A program made the translations under genes and the position numbers. 64,000 nucleotides of DNA from positions 1,240,001 through 1,304,000 of the forward strand of contig NZ_MTCM01000001.1 of the NCBI RefSeq assembly GCF_002000245.1. Direction: 5' to 3'. This document shows, piece by piece, positions 53,197-61,884 of this stretch (the stretch's first letter is position 1; each line of letters begins with the position of its first letter). Source of the stretch: Sphingobacterium sp. CZ-UAM (lineage in GTDB: Bacteria; Bacteroidota; Bacteroidia; Sphingobacteriales; Sphingobacteriaceae). Below the pieces are notes generated by a model, which saw only the letters and a program-made list of their open reading frames with translations, was not told the origin of the DNA and did not search any database.

Positions 53197-53784
53197 TTAT
53201 TTTTGTACATACAATCGACTAAGTGTTTCGCGGGTAACGCCGAGATAAGATGCTAAAATATGCTTTGGCAATCTTTGTGCAAGCGAGGGATATTCTAAAA
53301 GAAATTTTTCATAACGTTGTTTTGCATTACTGCTCAATAAAGAAAGAATGCGATTCTGCAGAGCAACATTCCTGCGATTGGTTTTCCTTCTGAAGAAATG
53401 CTCAACCTGATGGAACTCCTGACATAATTTTTCTCTATTATCATTACTCAGACACAGCACCTCCGTGTCCTCTAGACAGTCAATATTCACAATTGCACGT
53501 TTCTGATAATAGTATGCTTCATAATCGGTAATCCACCAGTCTCTTAGTGCAAAAAGTAGAATATGCATCTTCCCATTCTCATCAGTGTAATAAGATTTAA
53601 CACATCCTGAAATTAAAAAATAATCGAAAGTAACTTGTTGGCCCTCTTGTACTAAAAATTGGTGTTTTTTAAACTTTTTATAGGTAAAATGGCCCAATAT
53701 ATATTCGAAATCCGCTGGTTCGATGGTAATAATCTTCTGAAACTGTTCTTTTAGAATTTCACTCATATCAAACATATATTTCAA
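53197..53784 (-). CDS. Crp/Fnr-family transcriptional regulator
   Basis: A 195-residue regulator. The ligand-binding fold (YKKFKKHQFLVQEGQQVTFDYFLISGCVKSY; LFALRDWWITDYEAYY) is followed by the HTH LPKHILASYLGVTRETLSRLY. There are no FNR-type cysteine cluster residues. It is upstream of and co-directional with the nitronate-monooxygenase-like gene. Confidence 0.86.
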   Translation of the reverse strand: MKYMFDMSEILKEQFQKIITIEPADFEYILGHFTYKKFKKHQFLVQEGQQVTFDYFLISGCVKSYYTDENGKMHILLFALRDWWITDYEAYYYQKRAIVNIDCLEDTEVLCLSNDNREKLCQEFHQVEHFFRRKTNRRNVALQNRILSLLSSNAKQRYEKFLLEYPSLAQRLPKHILASYLGVTRETLSRLYVQK

Positions 53785-53907
53785 CTTATAGAAAATTAAA
53801 ATTGATTATAATTGCTCTATTCTCTTAAATTACAAAATTTCCACTGTTTAGATAGTGGATTGATTTCTTGCTGTTTGTTTTCATTCCTAATACAGAAACA
53901 TTCATTA

Positions 53908-54543
53908 TTAGCGTTTTTTGGCGATCCGTCTATTTATTTGGATTAAAAGCAATCCTATTATCAAGAAGATAAAAGTTATCATCACACTATTCACTAGTAC
54001 GCGATTAATTCCCAATACAGAAACGTCTACAAAAGGATATGGATAAAATCCGGACAGCACTCCATGCCATAGGGTGTATAGCAAATAAATAAAGGGATAT
54101 ATTAGCCAGTTAAATATAGACCTCCAATGTTCAATTCGCTTATCCGCCATACGCCACCAAAAAATTAAAACTAAAATAGGAACCACTGAATGAAGCATTT
54201 CATCAACAACCCGTGCTATTCCTATAGGTTGCCACAAGAAGCGAAGTACAATATTATAAATTAGTCCTACGACTAGGATGTAAAGTGTGACTGCCGTGAT
54301 CGTTGTCGGCTTGGTAAAAAAGTCTCCTATTGCTTTATTTGGAAACAGTACGATACAAGTACAGCAGATCGCCACCATCAGATTTGTCCAGATTGTAAAA
54401 TAACTAAAGAACCTAACAACCAATTCGCCAACTGCTATTGTGGAATTACTATAACTAATTAAAAATTGAGCAACAATGGCGGTCCAACATAGTAAGGAAA
54501 TGAAAGCAGCAAAGCTCCTTTGAGATAAAATCATGTTCGTCAT
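53908..54543 (-). CDS. Pr6Pr-type membrane protein
   Basis: A 211-residue protein with six hydrophobic segments. 'ELVVRFFSYFTIWTNLMVA', 'YNIVLRFLWQPIGIARVVDEMLHSVVPI' and 'YPFIYLLYTLWHGVLSGFYPYPFVDV' fit the bacterial Pr6Pr membrane-protein family as I remember it. The function is unknown. Conserved His in LHS and WHG may bind metal or substrate. Confidence 0.75.
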   Translation of the reverse strand: MTNMILSQRSFAAFISLLCWTAIVAQFLISYSNSTIAVGELVVRFFSYFTIWTNLMVAICCTCIVLFPNKAIGDFFTKPTTITAVTLYILVVGLIYNIVLRFLWQPIGIARVVDEMLHSVVPILVLIFWWRMADKRIEHWRSIFNWLIYPFIYLLYTLWHGVLSGFYPYPFVDVSVLGINRVLVNSVMITFIFLIIGLLLIQINRRIAKKR

Positions 54544-54662
54544 TTTAATATCTAAAAATAGACAATTCTTTACCTAAAAGCCAAGGACTGAATCAGAGAA
54601 ATTGCGCCTTATCTCTATTCATTTACTGTTTAAAATATTCACAACATACAGTCCTATTGAAA

Positions 54663-55106
54663 TCATATATTAGCTAGGTTTCGCATCTTTTTTCTGTACA
54701 TCAGAAATTCAATAAAGGTACATAGCAAATAGACTATTGAAAAGCTTAACAATATTTTTAAAGAAACAGGTGTAATATTATATTGATAAAAATCTGTCAA
54801 AATATTGATAGATAGAATGATAATACAAAGGAAAGGTATGCCCGAAAATGTCAGCAAAGACAAAAAATAACTTTTTCTAATTTTTTCAATTTGATTAAGA
54901 AAAAACAACAGGGTACTAACAGCAATAATGATAACATATATAGTTGATAAACCAAGACTTAGAAATAAATCCATAATACTAAGAAATCGCTCAAAGAAGT
55001 TCGTGTTGACAGGCTCTAGTCCGCTAATAACAACTCTATAAAGAATAAATAGTACTACACCTATTAGGAGGTTAAATAGTGCGAACCTAAATATTATTTT
55101 TTTCAT
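54663..55106 (-). CDS. Four-TM hypothetical membrane protein
   Basis: A 147-residue protein with four membrane helices and a basic C-terminus (MYRKKMRNLAN). The family is not recognised. It is on the same strand as the Pr6Pr-type gene, 119 bp upstream of it. Confidence 0.55.
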   Translation of the reverse strand: MKKIIFRFALFNLLIGVVLFILYRVVISGLEPVNTNFFERFLSIMDLFLSLGLSTIYVIIIAVSTLLFFLNQIEKIRKSYFLSLLTFSGIPFLCIIILSINILTDFYQYNITPVSLKILLSFSIVYLLCTFIEFLMYRKKMRNLANI

Positions 55107-55418
55107 ATAATCTCTGGTAAATATCTATATTATAAACTGCATTTTAAATGCTATCAACTCAAACATCCTTATCCATATCTCTAACATTTCGATGCCCGAT
55201 CTGTTCTAAATTCAAATTAAATTTATTGTATTCTTTGCTGTAACCAACCACAATTACATATTCGATGGCTGCCATTTGTAATTCGCCTTTAAGGTATGTT
55301 TATATGCGATCCGTAGTTTAGAAAATAATAAAATCCTTAAAATCTACTCTGCCATCAATAACAAATAGCCTGCTATAGCTATTAAACCTCTTTGGGTGAT
55401 AGAATATCTATATGCTAT
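55107..55418. other. Intergenic stretch, no gene seen
   Basis: These 312 bp between two minus-strand genes show no convincing frame, repeat or terminator. Confidence 0.5.
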
Positions 55419-56270
55419 TTAAAGGTATAATTCTATTTGTCCTTTTGCCTTTCTGAATTCAGTCAAACTCATTAAGTGCCTTTTTTTGAAGAATTTATTC
55501 AGATGACTTTCGTCGGAAAAACCAAACTCGGAGACAATTTCGTTAACCCGCATATCGCTAAAAAGAAGTCTATGTTCAATTAACCTCATTTTATAATTCG
55601 ATATATAATGCTGAATTGTTTCACCGCACTGTTTTTTAAAATAACTTCCAAGATAGCTTTCGGAAAATCCAAATTTTTGTGCTATCGACGATACTTTCAG
55701 CAAGGCCGGATCATGGATGTTTCCCTGAATATAGTTGATAATATCCAGAGCTCTTTTGTCTGTGTTGGAAGCCACATGTTCTACTCGCATCTTTGAAATA
55801 TTGCGTGCAGCGATTACAATTATAGCGTTCACATAATGTAATGTGAGTTCTTCATGAAAGAGATCCGGATGATTTATGTTATGAAGAAGTGACGATACGA
55901 TCGAATCAACCAAAATAACATCTGGCTTATTCTGTAAAATGCAACCCGACAAATAGGACGCGCCATATAGTAAACATTCCATAGAATTAATACTGTTCCA
56001 CTTGTAATCTTTAACATAACGTTCGCTAAATTTAATAAGCAAAAGTTCCGTTTTCTCAACGATGTCCAAATGGTGCTGATCATTGGGCGTAAGGAGGATC
56101 AGACTGCCTTCATCGTAGGATGTTGTATTGTTATTTATCTTCAAGAAGCCTTTTCCGCAAATAACATATATGATCTGAAAAAAAGAGAACTGGTTGTCTC
56201 TTATGGGACAGTTTACCTCTTTATGATGTTCTACTTTAACCAGTTGATCGATATTTTCTCTTTTCATCAT
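55419..56270 (-). CDS. AraC-family transcriptional regulator
   Basis: Start taken at the ATG 56270 (MMKRENIDQLVKVEHH); 56291 is possible. The longest frame would run into the divergent MFS gene and is rejected. It has a cupin sensor (GKGFLKINNNTTSYDEGSLILLTPNDQHHLDI) and a complete HTH (SSIAQKFGFSESYLGSYFKKQCGETIQHY; EIVSEFGFSDESHLNKFFKKRHLMSLTEF). It is divergent from an MFS transporter with under 90 bp between starts and is its probable regulator. Confidence 0.85.
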   Translation of the reverse strand: MMKRENIDQLVKVEHHKEVNCPIRDNQFSFFQIIYVICGKGFLKINNNTTSYDEGSLILLTPNDQHHLDIVEKTELLLIKFSERYVKDYKWNSINSMECLLYGASYLSGCILQNKPDVILVDSIVSSLLHNINHPDLFHEELTLHYVNAIIVIAARNISKMRVEHVASNTDKRALDIINYIQGNIHDPALLKVSSIAQKFGFSESYLGSYFKKQCGETIQHYISNYKMRLIEHRLLFSDMRVNEIVSEFGFSDESHLNKFFKKRHLMSLTEFRKAKGQIELYL

Positions 56271-56353
56271 GTAAAAATACTTTTTTATCATTAAAATATA
56301 CTGATTTATTATAATTTTTCTGTCCAACTTTGCTATATAAATTTTAGATAACA

Positions 56354-57538
56354 ATGAATAAATCAATCTACGTCCTGGCTTTGGGTGCATTTGGCATAAT
56401 TACTACCGAATTTGGAATAGTGGGCATCCTTCCAACTATTAGTCGGGAATTCAGAGTATCAATAGATACTGCTGGATGGTTACTTAGTGCTTTTGCGATA
56501 ACAGTCGCAGTTTCCTCTCCCTTCATCACCTCTTTTACAACAAAAATAAACCGAAAGCTTCTTTTATGCCTGGTTATGAGCATATTTGTTCTCTCCAACT
56601 TGATCTCCGCATTTTCTTCAAATTTCGCAATGCTGATGGTAGCCCGTATACTACCAGCAATATTACATCCCCTCTTTTGGAATATTTCTATCGCTATTGC
56701 ATTTAAGAATAATGGAGCAAAGGGTGTCTCAACAGTTATGCTGGGACTTAGCTTAGCGACTGTACTCGGAATTCCATTAACAACTTACGCAGTAGATCTT
56801 TTCAATAATTGGCAAGCCTCGTTTTTTCTCAGTAGTGCAATCAGTTTAATTGCTTTTATTGGCCTATTGCTTTTTACACCCTCTATTCCAGCGGATAATA
56901 CGAAAACTATACAGAATCAGATGACCATACTAAAAAGTCCTCTCCTATGGCTTAACTTGATTTCTACCATATGCACATTAGCAGCGATGTTCTCCAGTTA
57001 CACCTATCTTACCGCCTATCTTGAACAAATTACTAAAATGGATGGCGCACAGATTAGTATTATGTTACTTCTCTTCGGCAGTATGGGAACGGTAGGAAAT
57101 TGGCTGATGGGTCTAGCGTTAAACAGAAATGTACTATTGACAGCGAGATTATTTTTGACGTCTTTGATCGCCGTACAGGTGCTCGCTTACTATTTAGGTG
57201 GGATATTTATACCAATGGTTATTATTGTATCCATTTGGGGAATGATTCATACAGGAGGATTTTTGGTTTCAAATATTCGGACAACTCAATCAATCCCTCA
57301 TCATGCACTTGAATTTGTGAATAGCTTACTCACTTCATCATTCAATATTGGAATTTCCTTAGGGGCTTTTCTTGGAGGAATGATAAGCGTACATTACAGC
57401 ATAAATAATGTTTTATGGGTGAGTATCCTATTATTAGCAATAACATTTGCCATGAGTTTTGTTACTTTCCTACAGCCACAAACCGAGGACGAGACAAGTA
57501 GACCGGAACTCGCGCCATCAGTTTGTAAACAGGCATAA
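56354..57538 (+). CDS. MFS transporter, AraJ/DHA1-type
   Basis: A 394-residue, 12-TM protein. ALGAFGIITTEFGIVGILPTISREFRVSIDTAGWLLSAFAI in pattern is the AraJ/PbuE-type first-helix signature ('A...F..gt.Ef...G.LP.ia.d..vs...aG.l...YA'). Likely a sugar- or drug-efflux proton antiporter in the inner membrane. It is paired with the divergent AraC gene. Confidence 0.87.
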   Translation: MNKSIYVLALGAFGIITTEFGIVGILPTISREFRVSIDTAGWLLSAFAITVAVSSPFITSFTTKINRKLLLCLVMSIFVLSNLISAFSSNFAMLMVARILPAILHPLFWNISIAIAFKNNGAKGVSTVMLGLSLATVLGIPLTTYAVDLFNNWQASFFLSSAISLIAFIGLLLFTPSIPADNTKTIQNQMTILKSPLLWLNLISTICTLAAMFSSYTYLTAYLEQITKMDGAQISIMLLLFGSMGTVGNWLMGLALNRNVLLTARLFLTSLIAVQVLAYYLGGIFIPMVIIVSIWGMIHTGGFLVSNIRTTQSIPHHALEFVNSLLTSSFNIGISLGAFLGGMISVHYSINNVLWVSILLLAITFAMSFVTFLQPQTEDETSRPELAPSVCKQA

Positions 57539-57565
57539 GAAATCGGCGCGGATTGCCCAAAGAAA

Positions 57566-57591
57566 ACACCCCTTCTATTGGAATGGGGTGT
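57566..57591 (+). terminator. Hairpin after the MFS gene
   Basis: ACACCCC and GGGGTGT pair around a 12-base loop, 28 bp after the stop. There is no long T tract. Confidence 0.5.
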
Positions 57592-57811
57592 TAGTTCCTC
57601 AACAGTTCATAAAGCTGATTTTAGATGAATTACAACGTGAAGTCAATGGCATTTCACCATTTTAAAAATTGTTACGTTTGTTATGAAGACTATTCTGTTT
57701 ACGGATAAGTTTTTATAGAATCCATTATGCATTTTAAGAACCAAAAATAAACATATTTAAATGTTCAAAGTAAATTCTATTAGCAGCCTCTAAAATTTGT
57801 TATTTATTCAT

Positions 57812-58399
57812 ATGGAAACATCGTTGATACAACAATTTAAAGAAAAGATAAACTATTATCATCCTATTTCAGAGGAATCATTTCAGGAGCTTGTAGCACT
57901 TGCAACAGTTGTACATCTGAAAAAAAATGAGATACTCGTACATCAAGATACCATTGCACGTGAGTTTTGTTTTTTATATAACGGTTATCTGCGTGCTTAT
58001 ATTAGCGATGAAAAAGGGCGAATATATACAAAAAATATCGCTGTTCAAGGTGATTTCATCGCTTCGACAGTTTCCTGTCTGTTGGGTCAACCGTCAAAAT
58101 TTACTATTCAGGCTATAACCGATTGTTCATTGCTTCATCTTTCTTACAAGAAATTCAGGGAGCTGATTTTCAAAACTGATGACCTAAAATCTTTTTATAT
58201 TTATTATCTGGAAAAGAATTGGGTCATTGCTAAAGAAGAAAGAGAAATATCCATTGTTATGGAAGACGCTCAGGTCAGATATGAGAAATTATTGAAAAGT
58301 ACTCGACATATCGAAAAATATGTGCCCTTACAGGATATTGCCTCCCATTTGGGAATTACCCCAACCCAACTAAGCAGGATTCGTAGACAGCTAAAATAA
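57812..58399 (+). CDS. Crp/Fnr-family transcriptional regulator
   Basis: A 195-residue regulator from the ATG at 57812 (METSLIQQFKEKI); the longer frame starts at TTG. The beta roll (VVHLKKNEILVHQDTIAREFCFLYNGYLRAY) is followed by the HTH VPLQDIASHLGITPTQLSRIRRQ. No FNR cysteines. It is next to a GNAT gene on the same strand. Confidence 0.86.
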   Translation: METSLIQQFKEKINYYHPISEESFQELVALATVVHLKKNEILVHQDTIAREFCFLYNGYLRAYISDEKGRIYTKNIAVQGDFIASTVSCLLGQPSKFTIQAITDCSLLHLSYKKFRELIFKTDDLKSFYIYYLEKNWVIAKEEREISIVMEDAQVRYEKLLKSTRHIEKYVPLQDIASHLGITPTQLSRIRRQLK

Positions 58400-58441
58400 A
58401 GTTTCTCAACATATGTAAAATACTATACCACCTTAACGCTG

Positions 58442-58449
58442 TATTTTTG
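58442..58449 (+). promoter_or_regulatory. -7 element TATTTTTG
   Basis: Fits TAnnTTTG, 42 bp before the GNAT start at 58492. Confidence 0.45.
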
Positions 58450-58491
58450 ATAAATACAATAATATAAAGCAACATTTCATACAATCAAATT

Positions 58492-59037
58492 ATGAATGAC
58501 ATGATACAAAAAAGCCAACAATCTGATTTTAATACAATTTACGAAATTATTAACGACGCTTCTTCGGCTTATAAAGGTAAAATACCGTACGACTGTTGGA
58601 AAGAACCGTATATGGATGAAGATGAACTTAGGGAACAAATTGCGGATGGAATTGAATTTTGGTGTTATCTCGAAAATGAGGCAATACTTGGTGTAATGGG
58701 GATACAGCATAGATCAGATGTAACTTTAATCCGCCACGCTTACGTGAAAACAATCGCGAGAAATAAAGGAATTGGAGGAAAATTATTGACTTATTTGTCG
58801 CGTCTTACTGATCAGCCAATCTTGATCGGAACATGGGCCGATGCCACTTGGGCAATTGGTTTTTACGTAAAACATGGCTTTAGACAAGTAAGTTATATGG
58901 AAAAAGAAATGCTATTGCGAAAATACTGGAATATTCCAATCCGCCAGATTGAAACGTCTGTCGTTCTTGTCAATGCGGACTTTGACATCAAAAATATCAC
59001 TCCTTCAAATCTTCCTATAAGTCCTGAGGACAAATAA
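58492..59037 (+). CDS. GNAT-family N-acetyltransferase
   Basis: A 181-residue protein. Motif A reads HAYVKTIARNKGIGGKLLTYL (acetyl-CoA loop R/N-x-x-G-I-G), and FYVKHGFRQV is the normal 'a..fYek.GF' segment. It acetylates an unknown amine or peptide. The C-terminal ~35 residues extend past the domain. Confidence 0.87.
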   Translation: MNDMIQKSQQSDFNTIYEIINDASSAYKGKIPYDCWKEPYMDEDELREQIADGIEFWCYLENEAILGVMGIQHRSDVTLIRHAYVKTIARNKGIGGKLLTYLSRLTDQPILIGTWADATWAIGFYVKHGFRQVSYMEKEMLLRKYWNIPIRQIETSVVLVNADFDIKNITPSNLPISPEDK

Positions 59038-59159
59038 ACATCATATAAAAATTTCCATTCAAAAGAGGTGAAAATACCTGTGTCTAATGGATCGCTTTGA
59101 ATATTTCATTTGGTCAGTTTATATACGGCTTTCTAAAGTAAACTTAGTTGATATAAACC

Positions 59160-60881
59160 TCATTGATGTACAACCCTGAAAATCGGATACAATAAGTGTG
59201 ATTTTTCATAATAATCTGAGTGTTTGTACACCCAATCTAATTGGGCACGCCCGTCGGTAGCAAATCTTGGATTGCTGGCTTTCTCTTTGTCAAAAGCGGA
59301 TTTTATTTCGTTGTTTTCCTTCAAAAGTTTAGCCGCTGTGTCTTCAAAAACATACGCAGAATAATATTCCTTTTGTCCAAGAATCGCATCAAAAAAATTC
59401 CAGTTGAAATATGAGTCTATCGCTTCGGGCTCAAGCGTCTCCATCAGATACTTGACACCTTCTTGATCCAGCGGAACCAAAAAATCCCCAGCTCTGAAGG
59501 TCCTTTCCTTCTCTTCTTTGATAACATCGGTATCGTAATGTACATAATGTCCTTCATAAGGAGTAGAAGTAGTTTTGAAATCTTTGATTCTATACTGTTC
59601 TACAGCTATCACAGAATCCCGCTGAATCGGGTACATTTTTATATTATTAATTTTTAATAAGTCAAGCACCTTCCATTCAGATTGCGGAATGACATAGTAA
59701 GTTGGAATAATCACCTCCTTTGTAGGAACATAAGTGTTATACAACTTGACCTGTTTTGAAAATGCGGACTTACGATCATACCACAACCTATTTTCTGAAG
59801 AAATATCGCTTGGTTTATATTTTGCTTCAAACCCCTTAAAATCGATATTTTCATATTGCGTTGTGTCAAGTTTCCAAGCAATGGAATATTTACTCCCTAT
59901 CTTATACTGTTTTAGATTGTCCACTCTTTTCTGTTGAATAACTTTATAATTGCGCTCAATGAAATTGAGCGTATTTAGCATATAATCATAGGTCGCTTTT
60001 ACACGTTGTTTATAGGGTTTTAGCATATGCGTTTCGACCACTGTTCCAATGACGTTGAATAGACTGGTATAGCCCGTTGCATACCTTGGGGAATCCATAA
60101 AAACTGGGAATCCCGCGTCGGGAACATCATTATGGATATTGACATAGGGAACAGAGATAAACCCATCTTTTTCAAGATCTCCTAGCAGTATTCTCTGCAT
60201 TTCATTGTTAAAATAACTACCCAAAACTCCTCCCAAACGCTCCTTATTAGTCGAAATATAGGTGAAGGTATACTGATAATCTGCGCCATTGCTAACATGA
60301 TTATCAATGAAAACATCAGGTTTTATCCATTGGAAGATTTGCTGAAAACTCCGCGAATTTCTAGTATCTGTTTTAATAAAATCCCTATTCAGATCATAAT
60401 TTCTTGCATTTCCTCGAAAACCGTATTCTTCTGGCCCATTTTGGTTCGCTCGGGAAAAACCGTTTCGGTTTAACATCCCACTTACATTATAGCTCGCAAT
60501 TGCAGCGATAATAACATGCTTAGGTACGCTTATCTTTCCGGTCGCCAAATCTCTCATGAGCATCATGGTTGCATCAATTCCATCCGGCTCCCCCGGATGA
60601 ATACCATTATTTATAAACAGCACTGATTTGTCCTTTCGCCCCTCCTCTAAAGACTGTTGAGACGGGTTGAAAATCACGACATCAATCGGAGCTTGATTAT
60701 CGTCTGCCCCTTTTGTTTCATAACTTATTGTGGAAAATTGCTTCGCCAAATTTATATAAAATTCACGCATTTCCTCAAAAGTCGTTGACTGATTGCCATT
60801 ACCTTTTTCGTAGGGTGTAATATTTTGAGCATAGAGTATTTTAGAAATCAGTAGAAAAAATAAAATCGGAAGTTTTTTCAT
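59160..60881 (-). CDS. Secreted M14-family zinc carboxypeptidase
   Basis: A 573-residue protein with a Sec signal (MKKLPILFFLLISKILYA). The zinc motif HPGE is in NNGIHPGEPDG (His95, Glu98), the third ligand is the His in IDNHVSNG (~196), and the catalytic Glu is probably in VVETHML (~295). The C-terminal ~250 residues are an extra domain. It probably trims peptides or cell-wall fragments outside the cytoplasm. Monocistronic. Confidence 0.88.
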   Translation of the reverse strand: MKKLPILFFLLISKILYAQNITPYEKGNGNQSTTFEEMREFYINLAKQFSTISYETKGADDNQAPIDVVIFNPSQQSLEEGRKDKSVLFINNGIHPGEPDGIDATMMLMRDLATGKISVPKHVIIAAIASYNVSGMLNRNGFSRANQNGPEEYGFRGNARNYDLNRDFIKTDTRNSRSFQQIFQWIKPDVFIDNHVSNGADYQYTFTYISTNKERLGGVLGSYFNNEMQRILLGDLEKDGFISVPYVNIHNDVPDAGFPVFMDSPRYATGYTSLFNVIGTVVETHMLKPYKQRVKATYDYMLNTLNFIERNYKVIQQKRVDNLKQYKIGSKYSIAWKLDTTQYENIDFKGFEAKYKPSDISSENRLWYDRKSAFSKQVKLYNTYVPTKEVIIPTYYVIPQSEWKVLDLLKINNIKMYPIQRDSVIAVEQYRIKDFKTTSTPYEGHYVHYDTDVIKEEKERTFRAGDFLVPLDQEGVKYLMETLEPEAIDSYFNWNFFDAILGQKEYYSAYVFEDTAAKLLKENNEIKSAFDKEKASNPRFATDGRAQLDWVYKHSDYYEKSHLLYPIFRVVHQ

Positions 60882-61082
60882 GGGATCAATTTAAAGATCT
60901 AATTTAGAAAAAACTTATTAAAGTATATCTGCATCTCAGAAATTTACATTTGTGCTCGCACCAGTAAATTCGGTTCCCGCTAAAGCATTACGAGATTTGA
61001 TTAATCTTAAAAATTGTTCTTTTCAAAATAGTACAACACCTTGAGAACGATGAGTACACTTAGATGGAAATTGAAAATTATT

Positions 61083-61113
61083 TTTGTGTAAGCGGAATTT
61101 TATCCTACCTTTG
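61083..61113 (+). promoter_or_regulatory. Consensus promoter of the FadR-type gene
   Basis: TTTG (61083-61086), 19 bp, TACCTTTG (61106-61113): the exact Bacteroidota TTTG-N19-TAnnTTTG layout. The ATG is at 61137. Confidence 0.75.
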
Positions 61114-61115
61114 AA

Positions 61116-61128
61116 ATCATCAGATGAT
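61116..61128 (+). promoter_or_regulatory. Candidate operator 1 (shared CATCAGATGA)
   Basis: ATCATC-A-GATGAT is a 6-bp inverted repeat at the expected transcript start. CATCAGATGA recurs before the MFS gene. Confidence 0.6.
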
Positions 61129-61136
61129 ATGACTAT

Positions 61137-61796
61137 ATGAAGACTGAACACATCGTACGAAGATCGTTGGCTGAAGAGGTAGCTGCCGCAATTGAAGAAA
61201 AGATCAAATTGGGCAATTTTCCTTTAGATTCAAAACTACCTACTGAACCGGAATTAATGAAACAGTTTGCAGTGGGTAGATCAACAATTCGTGAAGCCGT
61301 TAAGTATTTAAGTCAGTCTGGTTATTTACATGTGCAGCAGGGACTGGGGACATTTATCAAAAGTGTGACCGGACATCATGCGCTCGACGCTAAAATTGAA
61401 AAGGGTAATTTCAACGATATTTTTGAGGTGCGCCATGTTCTTGAATTGAAAATTATTGAGAAGGCTGCAATAAATAGAACAGCAAAAGGTCTCAAAAACA
61501 TGGCTATAGCCCTTAAAAATAGAGCAAAATATGCCGCTGCTGAAAATCTAATCGCTTGTATCGAGGCGGATATTGCCTTTCATAGCGCTATAGCTGAATC
61601 TTGTGGAAATAACATTCTGACAGCGTTGTATCATACCTTATCCACTCACGTTAACAAATTTTTCCTTGAAATTTATAAGGACACTACCCCATTTCTTGTC
61701 TCGCAGAAGCAACACGAGGATTTAATGGACGCAATTAAAGACAAGAATATCCAACAAGCTGTTGCAGTAGCCAATCAAATTATCCAGCACAAATAA
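61137..61796 (+). CDS. FadR/GntR-family transcriptional regulator
   Basis: A 219-residue regulator. The winged helix has DSKLPTEPELMKQFAVGRSTIREAVKYLSQSGYLHVQQGLGTFI in pattern (GntR signature). The C-terminal FCD domain has FEVRHVLELKIIEKAA and AFHSAIAESCGN with the metal/ligand-binding Asp/His pattern. It heads an operon-like pair with the Fsr-type exporter and probably represses both genes through the shared operator. Ligand unknown. Confidence 0.9.
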   Translation: MKTEHIVRRSLAEEVAAAIEEKIKLGNFPLDSKLPTEPELMKQFAVGRSTIREAVKYLSQSGYLHVQQGLGTFIKSVTGHHALDAKIEKGNFNDIFEVRHVLELKIIEKAAINRTAKGLKNMAIALKNRAKYAAAENLIACIEADIAFHSAIAESCGNNILTALYHTLSTHVNKFFLEIYKDTTPFLVSQKQHEDLMDAIKDKNIQQAVAVANQIIQHK

Positions 61797-61857
61797 TCCC
61801 TTAAGTTCCTTTTAATTTGCCATCCCGACAATCAAATATAAGTAATCACAAAACAAA

Positions 61858-61876
61858 ACATCAGATGACCTGATGT
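61858..61876 (+). promoter_or_regulatory. Candidate operator 2 (shared CATCAGATGA)
   Basis: ACATCAG-ATGAC-CTGATGT: perfect 7-bp arms, 8 bp before the MFS ATG. The 10-mer CATCAGATGA matches operator 1. Confidence 0.6.
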
Positions 61877-61884
61877 ATTAGTCT

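Noticed and set aside
56271..56390. Longer N-terminus for the AraC regulator
   Set aside because: It would overlap the divergent MFS gene and remove the shared promoter region.
57459..57665. 68-codon frame ending HPFYWNGVLVPQQF...
   Set aside because: It overlaps the MFS gene end and the hairpin at 57566. I considered a relic tail but cannot name a family.
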